Shown here: positions 21,761-29,613 of the stretch, in pieces | Layout of the letters: every line of letters starts with the position of its first letter | Position numbering within the stretch: position 1 is the first letter of the stretch | Assembly (NCBI RefSeq): GCF_003258515.1 | Contig: NZ_QGEH01000004.1 | Location: 1-64,000, forward strand | Reading direction: 5' to 3' | Length of the DNA stretch: 64,000 nucleotides | DNA from: Marinobacter bohaiensis | GTDB taxonomy: Bacteria; Pseudomonadota; Gammaproteobacteria; Pseudomonadales; Oleiphilaceae | Translations under genes and position numbers: made by a program | Notes under the pieces: model-generated | Told to the model about the DNA's origin: nothing | Databases searched by the model: none | What the model saw: only the letters and a program-made list of their open reading frames with translations

Positions 21761-21837
21761 CGAAGCAATGCACAAGCAAAGATGTATTGAGCCGAAAAAG
21801 GGACGCGTTCTAAACCAGCGAAAGAGGAGTCAAAGCA

Positions 21838-22338
21838 ATGCTGAGCAAACTCACAGCGTGGTATGACCGGGCCTTTGGTGTCGATACCGTCGCTGCCCAC
21901 TGCGACATTCCGTGCAAGATCTACGACCCCATCAGTGCCCAGATCGCCGCCCTGAGCGTGCTGCGTTTCATGGACCTGATCGGGGAAATGGAAGGCAAGG
22001 ATTCACTGACCGTCGCCGACCACGCGCAACTGGCCCGCCTGGTCCGCGAAAAGGAAGATCACGCCGAAAAGGCCAAGCACGAAGTCCGCGTGATCTGGGG
22101 GGACTACTTCAAGCAGCCCCAGTTCGACCAGTATCCCGACGCCAGCAGCCTGGTACACAGCATCATGCTGGCTGGTTCGGCCTGCAAACAGGGTATCGAG
22201 CGGGAAAAGGGCGAGAAGTTGCTGGAACTGATCAATGAATTCGCCGACGCCTTCTGGACCACCAAGGGTGTCAGCACCTTCAAGGCGACCTGCCCGTACC
22301 CGCCCAACGAAACCGTGGTCTACCCGAAACTGAACTGA
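21838..22338 (+). CDS. sodN: Nickel superoxide dismutase precursor
   Basis: A 166-aa Ni-SOD that disproportionates superoxide. The nickel hook is unmistakable: a 20-residue propeptide ends in VAA, followed by HCDIPCKIYDP. After cleavage, His21 becomes the new N-terminus and nickel is held by its amino group and imidazole plus Cys22 and Cys26 (His1, Cys2, Cys6 of the mature protein). The four-helix body follows, and a conserved CPYPPNETV segment is near the C-terminus. An AGAGGAG site precedes the ATG. The next gene overlaps the stop by one base and encodes the processing peptidase. Confidence 0.97.
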   Translation: MLSKLTAWYDRAFGVDTVAAHCDIPCKIYDPISAQIAALSVLRFMDLIGEMEGKDSLTVADHAQLARLVREKEDHAEKAKHEVRVIWGDYFKQPQFDQYPDASSLVHSIMLAGSACKQGIEREKGEKLLELINEFADAFWTTKGVSTFKATCPYPPNETVVYPKLN

Positions 22339-22691
22339 TGCGCATCCGGCTCTTCAAAGTCACCGGCGAAAGCATGTTGCCGGAACTCGGTCCCGGCAGT
22401 TTCGTGATCGTCTTCGGGCGCCGCTCCCTGGCGCTCAGGGTGGGTGACGTGATTGTGGCCGAGCATCCCGCTTACGGCCGGATCGTCAAGCGGATTACCG
22501 CGATCCAGCCTGATGCAGCGCTGATGCTGGCCGGCGACAATCCCGCGAAGAGCACCTCGACGCAGGCTATGGGCGCGGTTCCCCGGAGTCGTGTGCTGGG
22601 AAAAGTGATCTGGCGGATTCCCTCTGCGGGTCACGCCAAGGACGCATCCGCCCGGCCTGTCGCGCGCCAAGGAAACCTTACCGACGGATAA
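22338..22691 (+). CDS. sodX: NiSOD maturation peptidase (SodX), S24/S26-like
   Basis: A 117-aa member of the signal-peptidase-like family that removes the NiSOD propeptide to free the nickel-binding histidine. The Ser/Lys dyad is Ser12 (VTGESMLPEL) and Lys51 (GRIVKRITA), and the GDNP motif near residue 75 is the usual third box. Its ATG overlaps the sodN stop (TGATG), showing tight translational coupling. No membrane segment is apparent, consistent with cytoplasmic processing. Confidence 0.93.
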   Translation: MRIRLFKVTGESMLPELGPGSFVIVFGRRSLALRVGDVIVAEHPAYGRIVKRITAIQPDAALMLAGDNPAKSTSTQAMGAVPRSRVLGKVIWRIPSAGHAKDASARPVARQGNLTDG

Positions 22692-22704
22692 ATGGAGACA
22701 GACA

Positions 22705-23277
22705 ATGAACCGCAGTAGCAAAATCCTGTTCACGGTCGGCCTCATGCTGACCGCCACTACCGCCGCCGCCCACCCGGGGCACGCCGAAGGCGGCTTTGCC
22801 AGCGGCCTGATGCACCCGCTGCTCGGGCTTGACCACCTTCTGGCGATGGCCGCAATCGGCCTGTGGAGTATCCGCCAGGGCAACGTCATGAAGTACGGCA
22901 CACCGCTGTTCGTGATCGGCGGCATGTTTCTGGGCGCGGGCGTCGCCTGGGCCGGCCTGAGCGTACCCGGTGTTGAAACCGGCATCGCCCTGTCCGTGCT
23001 GCTTGCGGGCGTACTGCTGGCCACCCTGGTCAGGTTGCCGACCGCCGTCGGCGGCACGCTCGTGGTCGCCTTCATGATGTGCCACGGCTATGCCCACGCC
23101 GCCGAAATGCCGGCGGGCGCGCACATCGCCGCCTACATGGCCGGTTTCGCCCTGGCCACCCTGGGCATCACCCTGGCCGGTCGCGGTCTGGGCGCCCTGC
23201 TGATGAAGACCGACAGCCGCATCACCCGCGGCATTGGCGCCATTCTGGCTGCCACCGGAGCCGTCCTGGCATCCTGA
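22705..23277 (+). CDS. HupE/UreJ family nickel permease
   Basis: A 190-aa membrane protein with a signal peptide ending in TAAA and an exposed HPGHAE N-terminus, which could bind metal. The family motif HPLLGLDHLLAM is at about residues 35-46, followed by five or six hydrophobic segments. HupE/UreJ proteins take up nickel for hydrogenase or urease. Here the gene is 13 bp after sodX, so supply of nickel for NiSOD is the natural inference; cyanobacterial sodN loci have a comparable transporter (sodT). A GGAG site precedes the ATG. Confidence 0.88.
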   Translation: MNRSSKILFTVGLMLTATTAAAHPGHAEGGFASGLMHPLLGLDHLLAMAAIGLWSIRQGNVMKYGTPLFVIGGMFLGAGVAWAGLSVPGVETGIALSVLLAGVLLATLVRLPTAVGGTLVVAFMMCHGYAHAAEMPAGAHIAAYMAGFALATLGITLAGRGLGALLMKTDSRITRGIGAILAATGAVLAS

Positions 23278-23289
23278 TGCCCGCCGTCC

Positions 23290-23314
23290 GGAGCCGCCTC
23301 TGCGAGGCGGCTCC
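23290..23314 (+). terminator. Probable terminator of the NiSOD operon
   Basis: A perfect 10-bp G+C-rich stem (23290-23299 with 23305-23314) around a five-base loop lies 13 bp after the hupE-like stop and between convergent genes. The trailing tract is only weakly T-rich. Confidence 0.6.
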
Positions 23315-23361
23315 ATCCTTCCTGTGCAACGTTCACCGGCTTTAAGCAACCCACGCGTGCG

Positions 23362-24429
23362 CTACGCGCACCGACGCTGGAGTTTCGTCAGTAACACGGG
23401 CATCAGCAGGATCAGCACCGTCAGGCGCAGCAAGTGGTGGGAAGTCACGAACGCCGGCTCAATACCCAGGGACAGCGCCACCAGGCTCAACTCGGGCGCC
23501 CCGCCCGGCATGTAGGCCAGTAACGCGGCGGCGGGGGAATAGCCGGTTACCGCATGGGCCAGCCAGGCGGCACCGACCGCGAGCAGGATCAACAGGAAGG
23601 CCTGCAGCAGCGCCAAAACCAGAGTGAATCCGACGCTGGCCAGGGAAGTCCCGGCAAAGCGCACGCCGATCGACACGCCGATCACCACCTGGGCCAGCGC
23701 CACAATGAACGGCGGGATGGTCGCTTCGCACACCCCCGTAATATGCAGCGCCCCCGACACCAGCACCGGGCCGAACAGCAGCGGATTGGGCAGACGCACG
23801 AGGCGCCCCAGCCAGGCACCGAACACACCGGCACCCACCTGCATCGCGGCATCCACCGGCGCCGGCATGGCGAACCAGCGAGCCACCGTGGCCGTCGGAG
23901 TCTGCAGGCTGACGTGACCGATCAACTGCAACAGCGGCGGAATCGCCAGCAGCAGAACCAGGATACGTACCGCGTGAGTCAGCCCGACCACCCGCAGGTC
24001 GGCGTTGGAGTCGGCCGCCATCAGCGTCACCGTGGACACGCCGCCGGGCATGCCCGCGTAGATGGCGGTGTCCATGGAATGACCGCTCACCCGGCGCAGC
24101 AGCCACACCGACACCGCCATCATCAGCGCGGTGCCCAGCAACATGATCGTCATGCTCGCGGCCCAGCGACCGACGTCGGTCGCCATCTCCGGCGTGAACG
24201 CGCCGCCCAGCAAAACACCAATCACCACCAGCACAAGCCGGCGTGAAGCCTTCGGGGCCGGCAGCGCCCGGCCGGCCAGACTGAGGAGCGTGGTAACGAT
24301 CAACGCCCCCAACAGCCAGGGCAGCGGCAGACCGCCGGCGTACGCCAGCCCTCCGCCGCAGACACCGACCGCCAGCGTGGGCAGCAGCCGCCCACCATCC
24401 GCGATCCGGCCCTTGAGCGCCGCGCTCAA
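23362..24429 (-). CDS. AbrB-type membrane protein (putative ammonia monooxygenase family)
   Basis: A 355-aa, very hydrophobic protein with two similar halves of about five membrane segments each, typical of the AbrB (DUF/TIGR03082 duplication) membrane family. Motifs such as LPWLLGALIVTTL and MPGGVSTVTLMAADSNADL in the first half correspond to YMPGGAPELSLVALSLGIEP in the second. The transported compound is unknown. It begins with a TTG 16 bp after tctA, so it is the last gene of the tctCBA operon. Members are often linked to TTT transporters, which makes a role in export or uptake of related acids plausible. Confidence 0.85.
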   Translation of the reverse strand: MSAALKGRIADGGRLLPTLAVGVCGGGLAYAGGLPLPWLLGALIVTTLLSLAGRALPAPKASRRLVLVVIGVLLGGAFTPEMATDVGRWAASMTIMLLGTALMMAVSVWLLRRVSGHSMDTAIYAGMPGGVSTVTLMAADSNADLRVVGLTHAVRILVLLLAIPPLLQLIGHVSLQTPTATVARWFAMPAPVDAAMQVGAGVFGAWLGRLVRLPNPLLFGPVLVSGALHITGVCEATIPPFIVALAQVVIGVSIGVRFAGTSLASVGFTLVLALLQAFLLILLAVGAAWLAHAVTGYSPAAALLAYMPGGAPELSLVALSLGIEPAFVTSHHLLRLTVLILLMPVLLTKLQRRCA

Positions 24430-24444
24430 GGGGTCACCGGCACG

Positions 24445-25950
24445 TCAGGCATGGACCGGCGTCTTGCGACTGAGCAGCTTGGGCACCAGCCACGGCAGCA
24501 CCAGCAACAACACCGCCGCGATCCACAGGCCAATGGAGATGCCGGACTGCCAGAGAATGCCCGCGTCGCCGCCACTGATCGACAGGGCCCGGCGCAGGTT
24601 GTCTTCCATCAGACCGCCCAGGACGTAGCCCAGGATCACCGGCGCCAGGGAGAATCCCAGCTTGCGCAGCGCGTAGCCAAAAATACCGATGATCAGCATC
24701 AGGTAGATAGCCATCAGGTCCGAGTGCAACTGGTACACCCCGACGAAGGCCAGGATGGCGATGGCCGGTACCAGTACCCAGCGCGGGATGGTCAGCACCT
24801 TGGCGAAGACCCCCGCCAGCGGCAGGTTCAGGGCCAGCAGCACGATGTTGCCGATGTACAGCGAGGCGATCAGGCCGCCCGCCACTTCGGGCCGCTCGGA
24901 GAACAGCATCGGACCCGGCGTGATGTTGTAGAGCATCAGCGCGCCCAGCAGCACCGCGGTGGTGCCGGAGCCCGGAATCCCCAGGGTCAGCATGGGCACG
25001 AAGGAGCCGGCCGCCGACGCGTTGTTGCCTGCTTCCGGCGCCGCCAGACCGCGCATGTCGCCGGTGCCGAAGGTGTTGTCCTTGTCGGATAGTCGCTTCT
25101 CGGTGGTGTAGGTCACCGCGCCGGCCACGGAGGCGCCGGTCCCCGGCAGCACGCCGACGATAAAGCCGATCACGCCGCTGCGCAGCATGGTCCACTTGCA
25201 GTGCAGCAGCTCCTTGAGACTGACCATCACCCGGCCCAGTGGCGGCATGGTATCGCCCGCATCCTGACGGTTGGCGTGTTCCAGCATCAGCAGGATCTCG
25301 CTGATGGCAAACAGGCCGATGATCATCACCACGAAATCAATGCCGTCGTAGAGCTCGGCCATGCCGAAGGTGTAACGCATCACGCCGGTACCGGAGTCCA
25401 CGCCGACCATGGCGATCAACACGCCCAGCACGGCGCCGATACCGGTCTTGATCGGGTCCTTGCCCATCATCACCGCCATCGAGGAGAACGCGAACACCAT
25501 CAGCGCGAAGAATTCAGCGGGGCCGAACATCACCGCGACTTGCGCCAGCAGCGGCGCAAACAGGGTCAGGCCGATGATCGCGATGGTGGCGCCCACGAAG
25601 GAGCTCACCGCGGACAGCCCCAGCGCCGGCCCGGCCAGTCCTTTCTTGGCCAGCGGATGCCCGTCCAGCGTGGTCATGACCGCGCCGGCATCGCCGGGCA
25701 CGTTGAGCAGGATGCTCGACATGCGTCCGCCGTACTCGGCGCCGGTGTAGACCCCGGCGAGCAGGATCAGGGCGGATTCCGCCGGCAGCCCCAGCGTATA
25801 GGCCAGCGGCATCAGGATAGCGATGCCGTTGATCGGACCGATGCCCGGCAAGGCGCCGAACAGGGTCCCAAGCAGCGCGCCCAGAAAGGCGAGCCCGAGG
25901 TTCATCGGACTCAGGGCGACTTCAAAACCATGGATCAGGAAATCGAACAT
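24445..25950 (-). CDS. tctA: Tripartite tricarboxylate transporter, large membrane subunit TctA
   Basis: A 501-aa inner-membrane subunit of a TTT system, carrying about ten to twelve membrane segments. Family blocks seen include FGALPGIGPINGIAILMPL, YTGAEYGGRMSSILLNVPGD and the matching second-half sequence GVLPGTGASVAGAVTY. The start at 25950 (MFDFLIHGFEVA) has a GAGGTG site and lies ten bases after tctB. It works with TctB and the periplasmic binding protein TctC to import citrate or another carboxylate. Confidence 0.95.
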   Translation of the reverse strand: MFDFLIHGFEVALSPMNLGLAFLGALLGTLFGALPGIGPINGIAILMPLAYTLGLPAESALILLAGVYTGAEYGGRMSSILLNVPGDAGAVMTTLDGHPLAKKGLAGPALGLSAVSSFVGATIAIIGLTLFAPLLAQVAVMFGPAEFFALMVFAFSSMAVMMGKDPIKTGIGAVLGVLIAMVGVDSGTGVMRYTFGMAELYDGIDFVVMIIGLFAISEILLMLEHANRQDAGDTMPPLGRVMVSLKELLHCKWTMLRSGVIGFIVGVLPGTGASVAGAVTYTTEKRLSDKDNTFGTGDMRGLAAPEAGNNASAAGSFVPMLTLGIPGSGTTAVLLGALMLYNITPGPMLFSERPEVAGGLIASLYIGNIVLLALNLPLAGVFAKVLTIPRWVLVPAIAILAFVGVYQLHSDLMAIYLMLIIGIFGYALRKLGFSLAPVILGYVLGGLMEDNLRRALSISGGDAGILWQSGISIGLWIAAVLLLVLPWLVPKLLSRKTPVHA

Positions 25951-25960
25951 GCCGGACACC

Positions 25961-26410
25961 TCAGTTGAAATCGGGCAGCCAGTGGCCGCCTGGCAAGGCA
26001 ATGCCCAGGCCGAGGGTGAACAGGTAGTAGCTGCCCACGGCCATCAGGATTCCGCCCAGCAACGCCTTCGCCCAACTCGCCTCGAACAGGCGCGCCAGGG
26101 AGAGCACCGTCAGGAACGTGGTGATCAGGAAGCCAAGACGGGTGAACAGCAGCGCATAGGCCAGCAGGACCAGCAACACCGCCACCAGCTTCAGGGTGGT
26201 GCGCTTGTCCGGCCATTCCCCGTTTTCGCCGGGTCGGAACACCAGCACCAGCGACAGGCCGGCCAACAGCGCGGAAAGCAGCATAGGAAAGGCCTTGGGC
26301 CCGACCGGCTCGTAGCTGAAGGTGACCTGGAACTGGCTGGCGTTGAAGGCGGCAAAAGCCGCCAGACCGATCAAGGCGAGTCCCAGAATACGGTCGGCGG
26401 CGAGTCTCAT
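25961..26410 (-). CDS. tctB: Tripartite tricarboxylate transporter, small membrane subunit TctB
   Basis: A 149-aa protein with four predicted membrane helices, the expected size and hydropathy of TctB. Its ATG overlaps the tctC stop (ATGA), so translation is coupled. It precedes tctA in the standard C-B-A order. Confidence 0.9.
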   Translation of the reverse strand: MRLAADRILGLALIGLAAFAAFNASQFQVTFSYEPVGPKAFPMLLSALLAGLSLVLVFRPGENGEWPDKRTTLKLVAVLLVLLAYALLFTRLGFLITTFLTVLSLARLFEASWAKALLGGILMAVGSYYLFTLGLGIALPGGHWLPDFN

Positions 26411-27393
26411 TGCGTCAGTCCTACTTCTTTGGCGAGTTGCTTGAACTGGACCACCTGGGCCTTCACGTAGGCGTCGAAGTCATCCCCGAAACGGTTCATC
26501 GGGAACAGACCCCGGGCTTTGCGCATCTCGGCGAACGCGTCCTTGCCGGACAGGGTTTCCAGACGCTCGACCCAGGCGTTGTAGTCTGCGTCGGTGACTT
26601 TCGGCCCCATGTAGTAACCGCGCCAGATGGGCCATTCAACGTCGTAGCCCTGCTCGGTGGCGGTGGGAATATCGGCGTAGGGCCCGCCCATGCGCACGTC
26701 GGACAGCGCCGCCAGCACGCGGATCTTGCCGCTTTCCAGGTGCGGACGCAGTTCGGACAGGTCACCGGTGAACACTTCGATGTGATCGCCCAGCAACGCG
26801 GCCAGGGACTCTCCACCGCCCTCGAACGCTACGTAGCGCAGTTGGCGCGGGGACACGCCGGCCGCCTTGGCGGTCAGGGCGGCTTTCATCCAGTCCTGGC
26901 TGCCCACGGTTCCACCGGCGCCAAAGACAACGCCGTTCGGGTTCTTCTTCAGGTCGCTCATCAGATCGCCCAGGTTCTGCCAGGGCGCATCCGCCTTGAC
27001 CACGATGGCGCCGTAATCCACGCCCAACGCGCCCAGCCAGCGCACTTCGTCGGCGTCGTACTGGCCGAACTTGCCCAGAGCCAGGTTGACGGCGGCACCG
27101 GTGCTCGCGGCCACGATCAGGTTGGGGTCGTCGTCACGCACGCCGTTGACGTGGTTGTAGGCCACGGCGCCGATGCCGCCGGGCATGTAGCTGACCATCA
27201 TCGGCTGGTCGATCAGCCCGGTCTCCTGCAGGCCGTTGGCGGCCAGGCGACAGGTCAGGTCATAGCCCCCGCCCGGCTTGGCGGGCGCGATGCATTCGGT
27301 GGTTTCGGATTGGGCGTGAGCGTTACCGGTCATCAGTGCGGCACCCATGACGAGCGGCGCAGACCAGCGCAGGAATGCGGAGTTGAATTTCAT
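26407..27393 (-). CDS. tctC: Tripartite tricarboxylate transporter binding protein TctC
   Basis: A 328-aa periplasmic solute receptor with a signal peptide ending GNAHA. The TctC/BugT pattern is clear: the ECIAPAKPGGGYDLTCR loop near the mature N-terminus, VSYMPGGIGAVAYNHV, and GVVFGAGGTVGSQDW. The ligand (citrate, tricarballylate or another carboxylate) cannot be assigned from sequence. The ATG at 27393 has a GGAG-like site. The gene is divergent from a TctD-type regulator, which probably controls it. Confidence 0.93.
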   Translation of the reverse strand: MKFNSAFLRWSAPLVMGAALMTGNAHAQSETTECIAPAKPGGGYDLTCRLAANGLQETGLIDQPMMVSYMPGGIGAVAYNHVNGVRDDDPNLIVAASTGAAVNLALGKFGQYDADEVRWLGALGVDYGAIVVKADAPWQNLGDLMSDLKKNPNGVVFGAGGTVGSQDWMKAALTAKAAGVSPRQLRYVAFEGGGESLAALLGDHIEVFTGDLSELRPHLESGKIRVLAALSDVRMGGPYADIPTATEQGYDVEWPIWRGYYMGPKVTDADYNAWVERLETLSGKDAFAEMRKARGLFPMNRFGDDFDAYVKAQVVQFKQLAKEVGLTQ

Positions 27394-27485
27394 GTTGGAC
27401 TCCTGTTGTATTTGTTTTCCGCAAGGTCGTCCGGAAACGTCCCTGCTGTTCATCGTGTCGATGACCCGAGCCATTCTAGGGACGC

Positions 27486-27505
27486 AACCTGTCATCAACC
27501 TGTCA
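27486..27505 (+). promoter_or_regulatory. Direct repeat, candidate TctD-type operator
   Basis: AACCTGTCA occurs twice (27486-27494 and 27497-27505) with an 11-bp period, one helical turn. OmpR-family regulators commonly bind such head-to-tail repeats. It lies between tctC and the divergent response regulator gene. Confidence 0.55.
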
Positions 27506-27547
27506 GCCGTCCGTCGTCGTCATGTCCCTCTTTGCGAGACCTGAGCC

Positions 27548-28216
27548 ATGCGCCTGCTTATCGTCGAAGACGATCCGCTGATTGCGGATTCACTCACCCA
27601 GGGCCTGGGCCCGCTGGGCAACACCGTCGAGGTGTTTACCCGCCTGAGCGAGGCGCGGGCCGCGCTGGCCCACAGCCATTTCGACCTGGTGGTACTGGAC
27701 CTGGGGCTGCCCGACGGCAACGGCCTGTCGCTGCTGGCGGACATCCGCAAACGCGGCGACGCCACGCCGGTGCTGATCCTCACCGCCCGTGACGGGGTGG
27801 CCGAGCGCGTCGAAGGTCTGGATCTGGGCGCCGACGATTACCTCACCAAACCCTTCTCGCTGCCCGAGCTGCAGGCCCGGGTCCGCGCCCTGCTCCGTCG
27901 CAGCCAGCAGCGCACCGATAACCGCCTGCGCTTCGGCCCGCTGTGTTTCGACCCAGCGTCGGGCGAAGCCACCCTCCATGGCCAGCATCTGGAACTGCCG
28001 CCACGGGAACTGGGTCTGATCGAGGGGCTGCTGCTTCACGCCGGGCGCATCGCGCCGCGGGAACAGCTGATCGACCGTCTGTTCGGTTTTGGCGAGGCTG
28101 GCCCCAACGCGCTCGACCTCTACATCAGCCGACTGCGCAAGCGCCTGCAGGGCAGCGGCGTACGCATCCGCACCCTGCGAGGCCTGGGCTATCGACTGGA
28201 GGACGATCCCGCGTGA
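27548..28216 (+). CDS. OmpR-family response regulator, TctD-like
   Basis: A 222-aa response regulator. The receiver has the acidic pair Glu7/Asp8, phospho-acceptor Asp51 (VVLDLGLPDGNG) and the conserved lysine in LTKPFSLPEL. The C-terminal winged-helix domain ends with LDLYISRLRKRL and IRTLRGLGYRL. It overlaps the kinase gene by four bases (GTGA). From its position, divergent from tctC and next to the kinase, it likely activates the tct operon when the carboxylate is present, as TctD does in Salmonella. Confidence 0.93.
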   Translation: MRLLIVEDDPLIADSLTQGLGPLGNTVEVFTRLSEARAALAHSHFDLVVLDLGLPDGNGLSLLADIRKRGDATPVLILTARDGVAERVEGLDLGADDYLTKPFSLPELQARVRALLRRSQQRTDNRLRFGPLCFDPASGEATLHGQHLELPPRELGLIEGLLLHAGRIAPREQLIDRLFGFGEAGPNALDLYISRLRKRLQGSGVRIRTLRGLGYRLEDDPA

Positions 28217-29613
28217 TCGCCATCGACGGCACCCTCAAACGGCGCCTGGCCGCCTGGCTGCTGGCCGCCGTCGCGGTGCTGGGGTCATTCCTGCTGGTGG
28301 AGGCCTACACCAGCGCCGAACGCGCCGCGGACCGGGCCTACGACAGCCAGCTGGAAGCCGCCAGCCTGACCATCGCTGAAGCCATCCAGTGGCAGGACGG
28401 CCGCCCGGTCGTGGAGATCCCCGCCGCCGCCTTCCAGATCCTGGCCACCGACCAGCAGGAACGGGTGTTCTACACCCTGCTCGACACCGGCGGCCGGGAG
28501 GTAACCGGCAACCTGGACGGCGTGGTGACCGATGCCCTGCGCGAGAGCGCCCAAAGCGAGCCAGTGTGGCGCTTCGTCGAGGTTCACGGCACCCCCATTC
28601 GGCTGTACGGGCGCGAACTGAAATCCGCCGGCTGGGAGTCGGTGGAGCCGGTGCAGATCTGGGTGGGGCATACGCTCTCCGGCCGGGACGCCCTGGCCCG
28701 CGATCTGTTCATCCGCGCCCTCACCCGGTTCGTGGTGATGGTGATCCTGACCGGCTTGCTGATGCTGCTGGCCATCCGCACGGCTCTGCGGCCGGTGCGC
28801 CGTCTGCGCCAGTTGATCCGCCAGCGCGAAGCCGACGACGTCAGCCCGCTCAATGCCCGGGTGCCGGGCGAACTCTACGACATGGCGGAAACCCTGAACG
28901 CGCTGTTCGAGCGCCAGCGGGAAGGCCGCGACGCCCTGCTGCGTTTTACCGCCGACGCCAGCCACCAGCTCAAGACCCCGCTGGCCGGCCTGCAAAGCGC
29001 CAGCGAACTGGCCCTGCAGAGCGACCAGCCCGACGACTGGCGCCGCGCCCTGCAAACCGTCCACGACAGCAGCGCTCGCACCAGCCGGCTGGCCAGTCAA
29101 CTGCTGAGCCTGGCGCGGCTGCGCCACGCCGAAGACAGCGCCCGCCATCGCATCGATCTGGCCGCCCTGCTGCGGGACACCACCCTGGAATGGGCGGAAC
29201 GGGACCACGCCCAGCACCACGACCTGGGGTTGGCCGCGCTGCCGGCGTCGGCGGTGTGGATTCAGGGCGAGGCCTGGTCCCTGCGCGAACTGATCGGCAA
29301 CCTGATCGACAACGCCCTGCGCTACACACCGCCGGGCAGCGAAATCACCCTGGGCCTGCAACCGGAGACGAAGGCGGTCGAGTTGTTCATCGAGGACAAC
29401 GGCCCCGGGGTCAGCCAGGACGCGCTCGATCGACTGCACCAACCATTCGAGCGCGGCGGACGGCAGGACACCGAAGGCTCGGGCCTGGGCCTGGCCATCG
29501 TCGACTCCATCGCCCGCCGCCATGCGGCATCCCTGACAATCCGCAGCAAACCTGGGCGCGGTCTGTGGGTCGGCATCCGCTTTTCCCTGACGTCTGGAGA
29601 GGTTTCGGCATGA
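28213..29613 (+). CDS. Sensor histidine kinase, TctE-like
   Basis: A 466-aa inner-membrane kinase starting with GTG at 28213. It has membrane segments at about residues 12-33 and 175-195 flanking a periplasmic sensor region, a HAMP-like linker, the phospho-acceptor His251 in DASHQLKTPLAG, and an ATPase domain with an N box (ELIGNLIDNALRY) and G boxes (EDNGPGV and GSGLGLAIV). The class-I EnvZ-like layout fits TctE. It is translationally coupled to the regulator before it and to the binding-protein gene after it. Confidence 0.93.
   Translation: MIAIDGTLKRRLAAWLLAAVAVLGSFLLVEAYTSAERAADRAYDSQLEAASLTIAEAIQWQDGRPVVEIPAAAFQILATDQQERVFYTLLDTGGREVTGNLDGVVTDALRESAQSEPVWRFVEVHGTPIRLYGRELKSAGWESVEPVQIWVGHTLSGRDALARDLFIRALTRFVVMVILTGLLMLLAIRTALRPVRRLRQLIRQREADDVSPLNARVPGELYDMAETLNALFERQREGRDALLRFTADASHQLKTPLAGLQSASELALQSDQPDDWRRALQTVHDSSARTSRLASQLLSLARLRHAEDSARHRIDLAALLRDTTLEWAERDHAQHHDLGLAALPASAVWIQGEAWSLRELIGNLIDNALRYTPPGSEITLGLQPETKAVELFIEDNGPGVSQDALDRLHQPFERGGRQDTEGSGLGLAIVDSIARRHAASLTIRSKPGRGLWVGIRFSLTSGEVSA

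Noticed and set aside
28389-29609. Upstream in-frame extension of the solute-binding protein through the kinase gene
   Set aside because: Arg/Pro-rich translation out of phase with the kinase. A proper start with a signal peptide exists at 29610.
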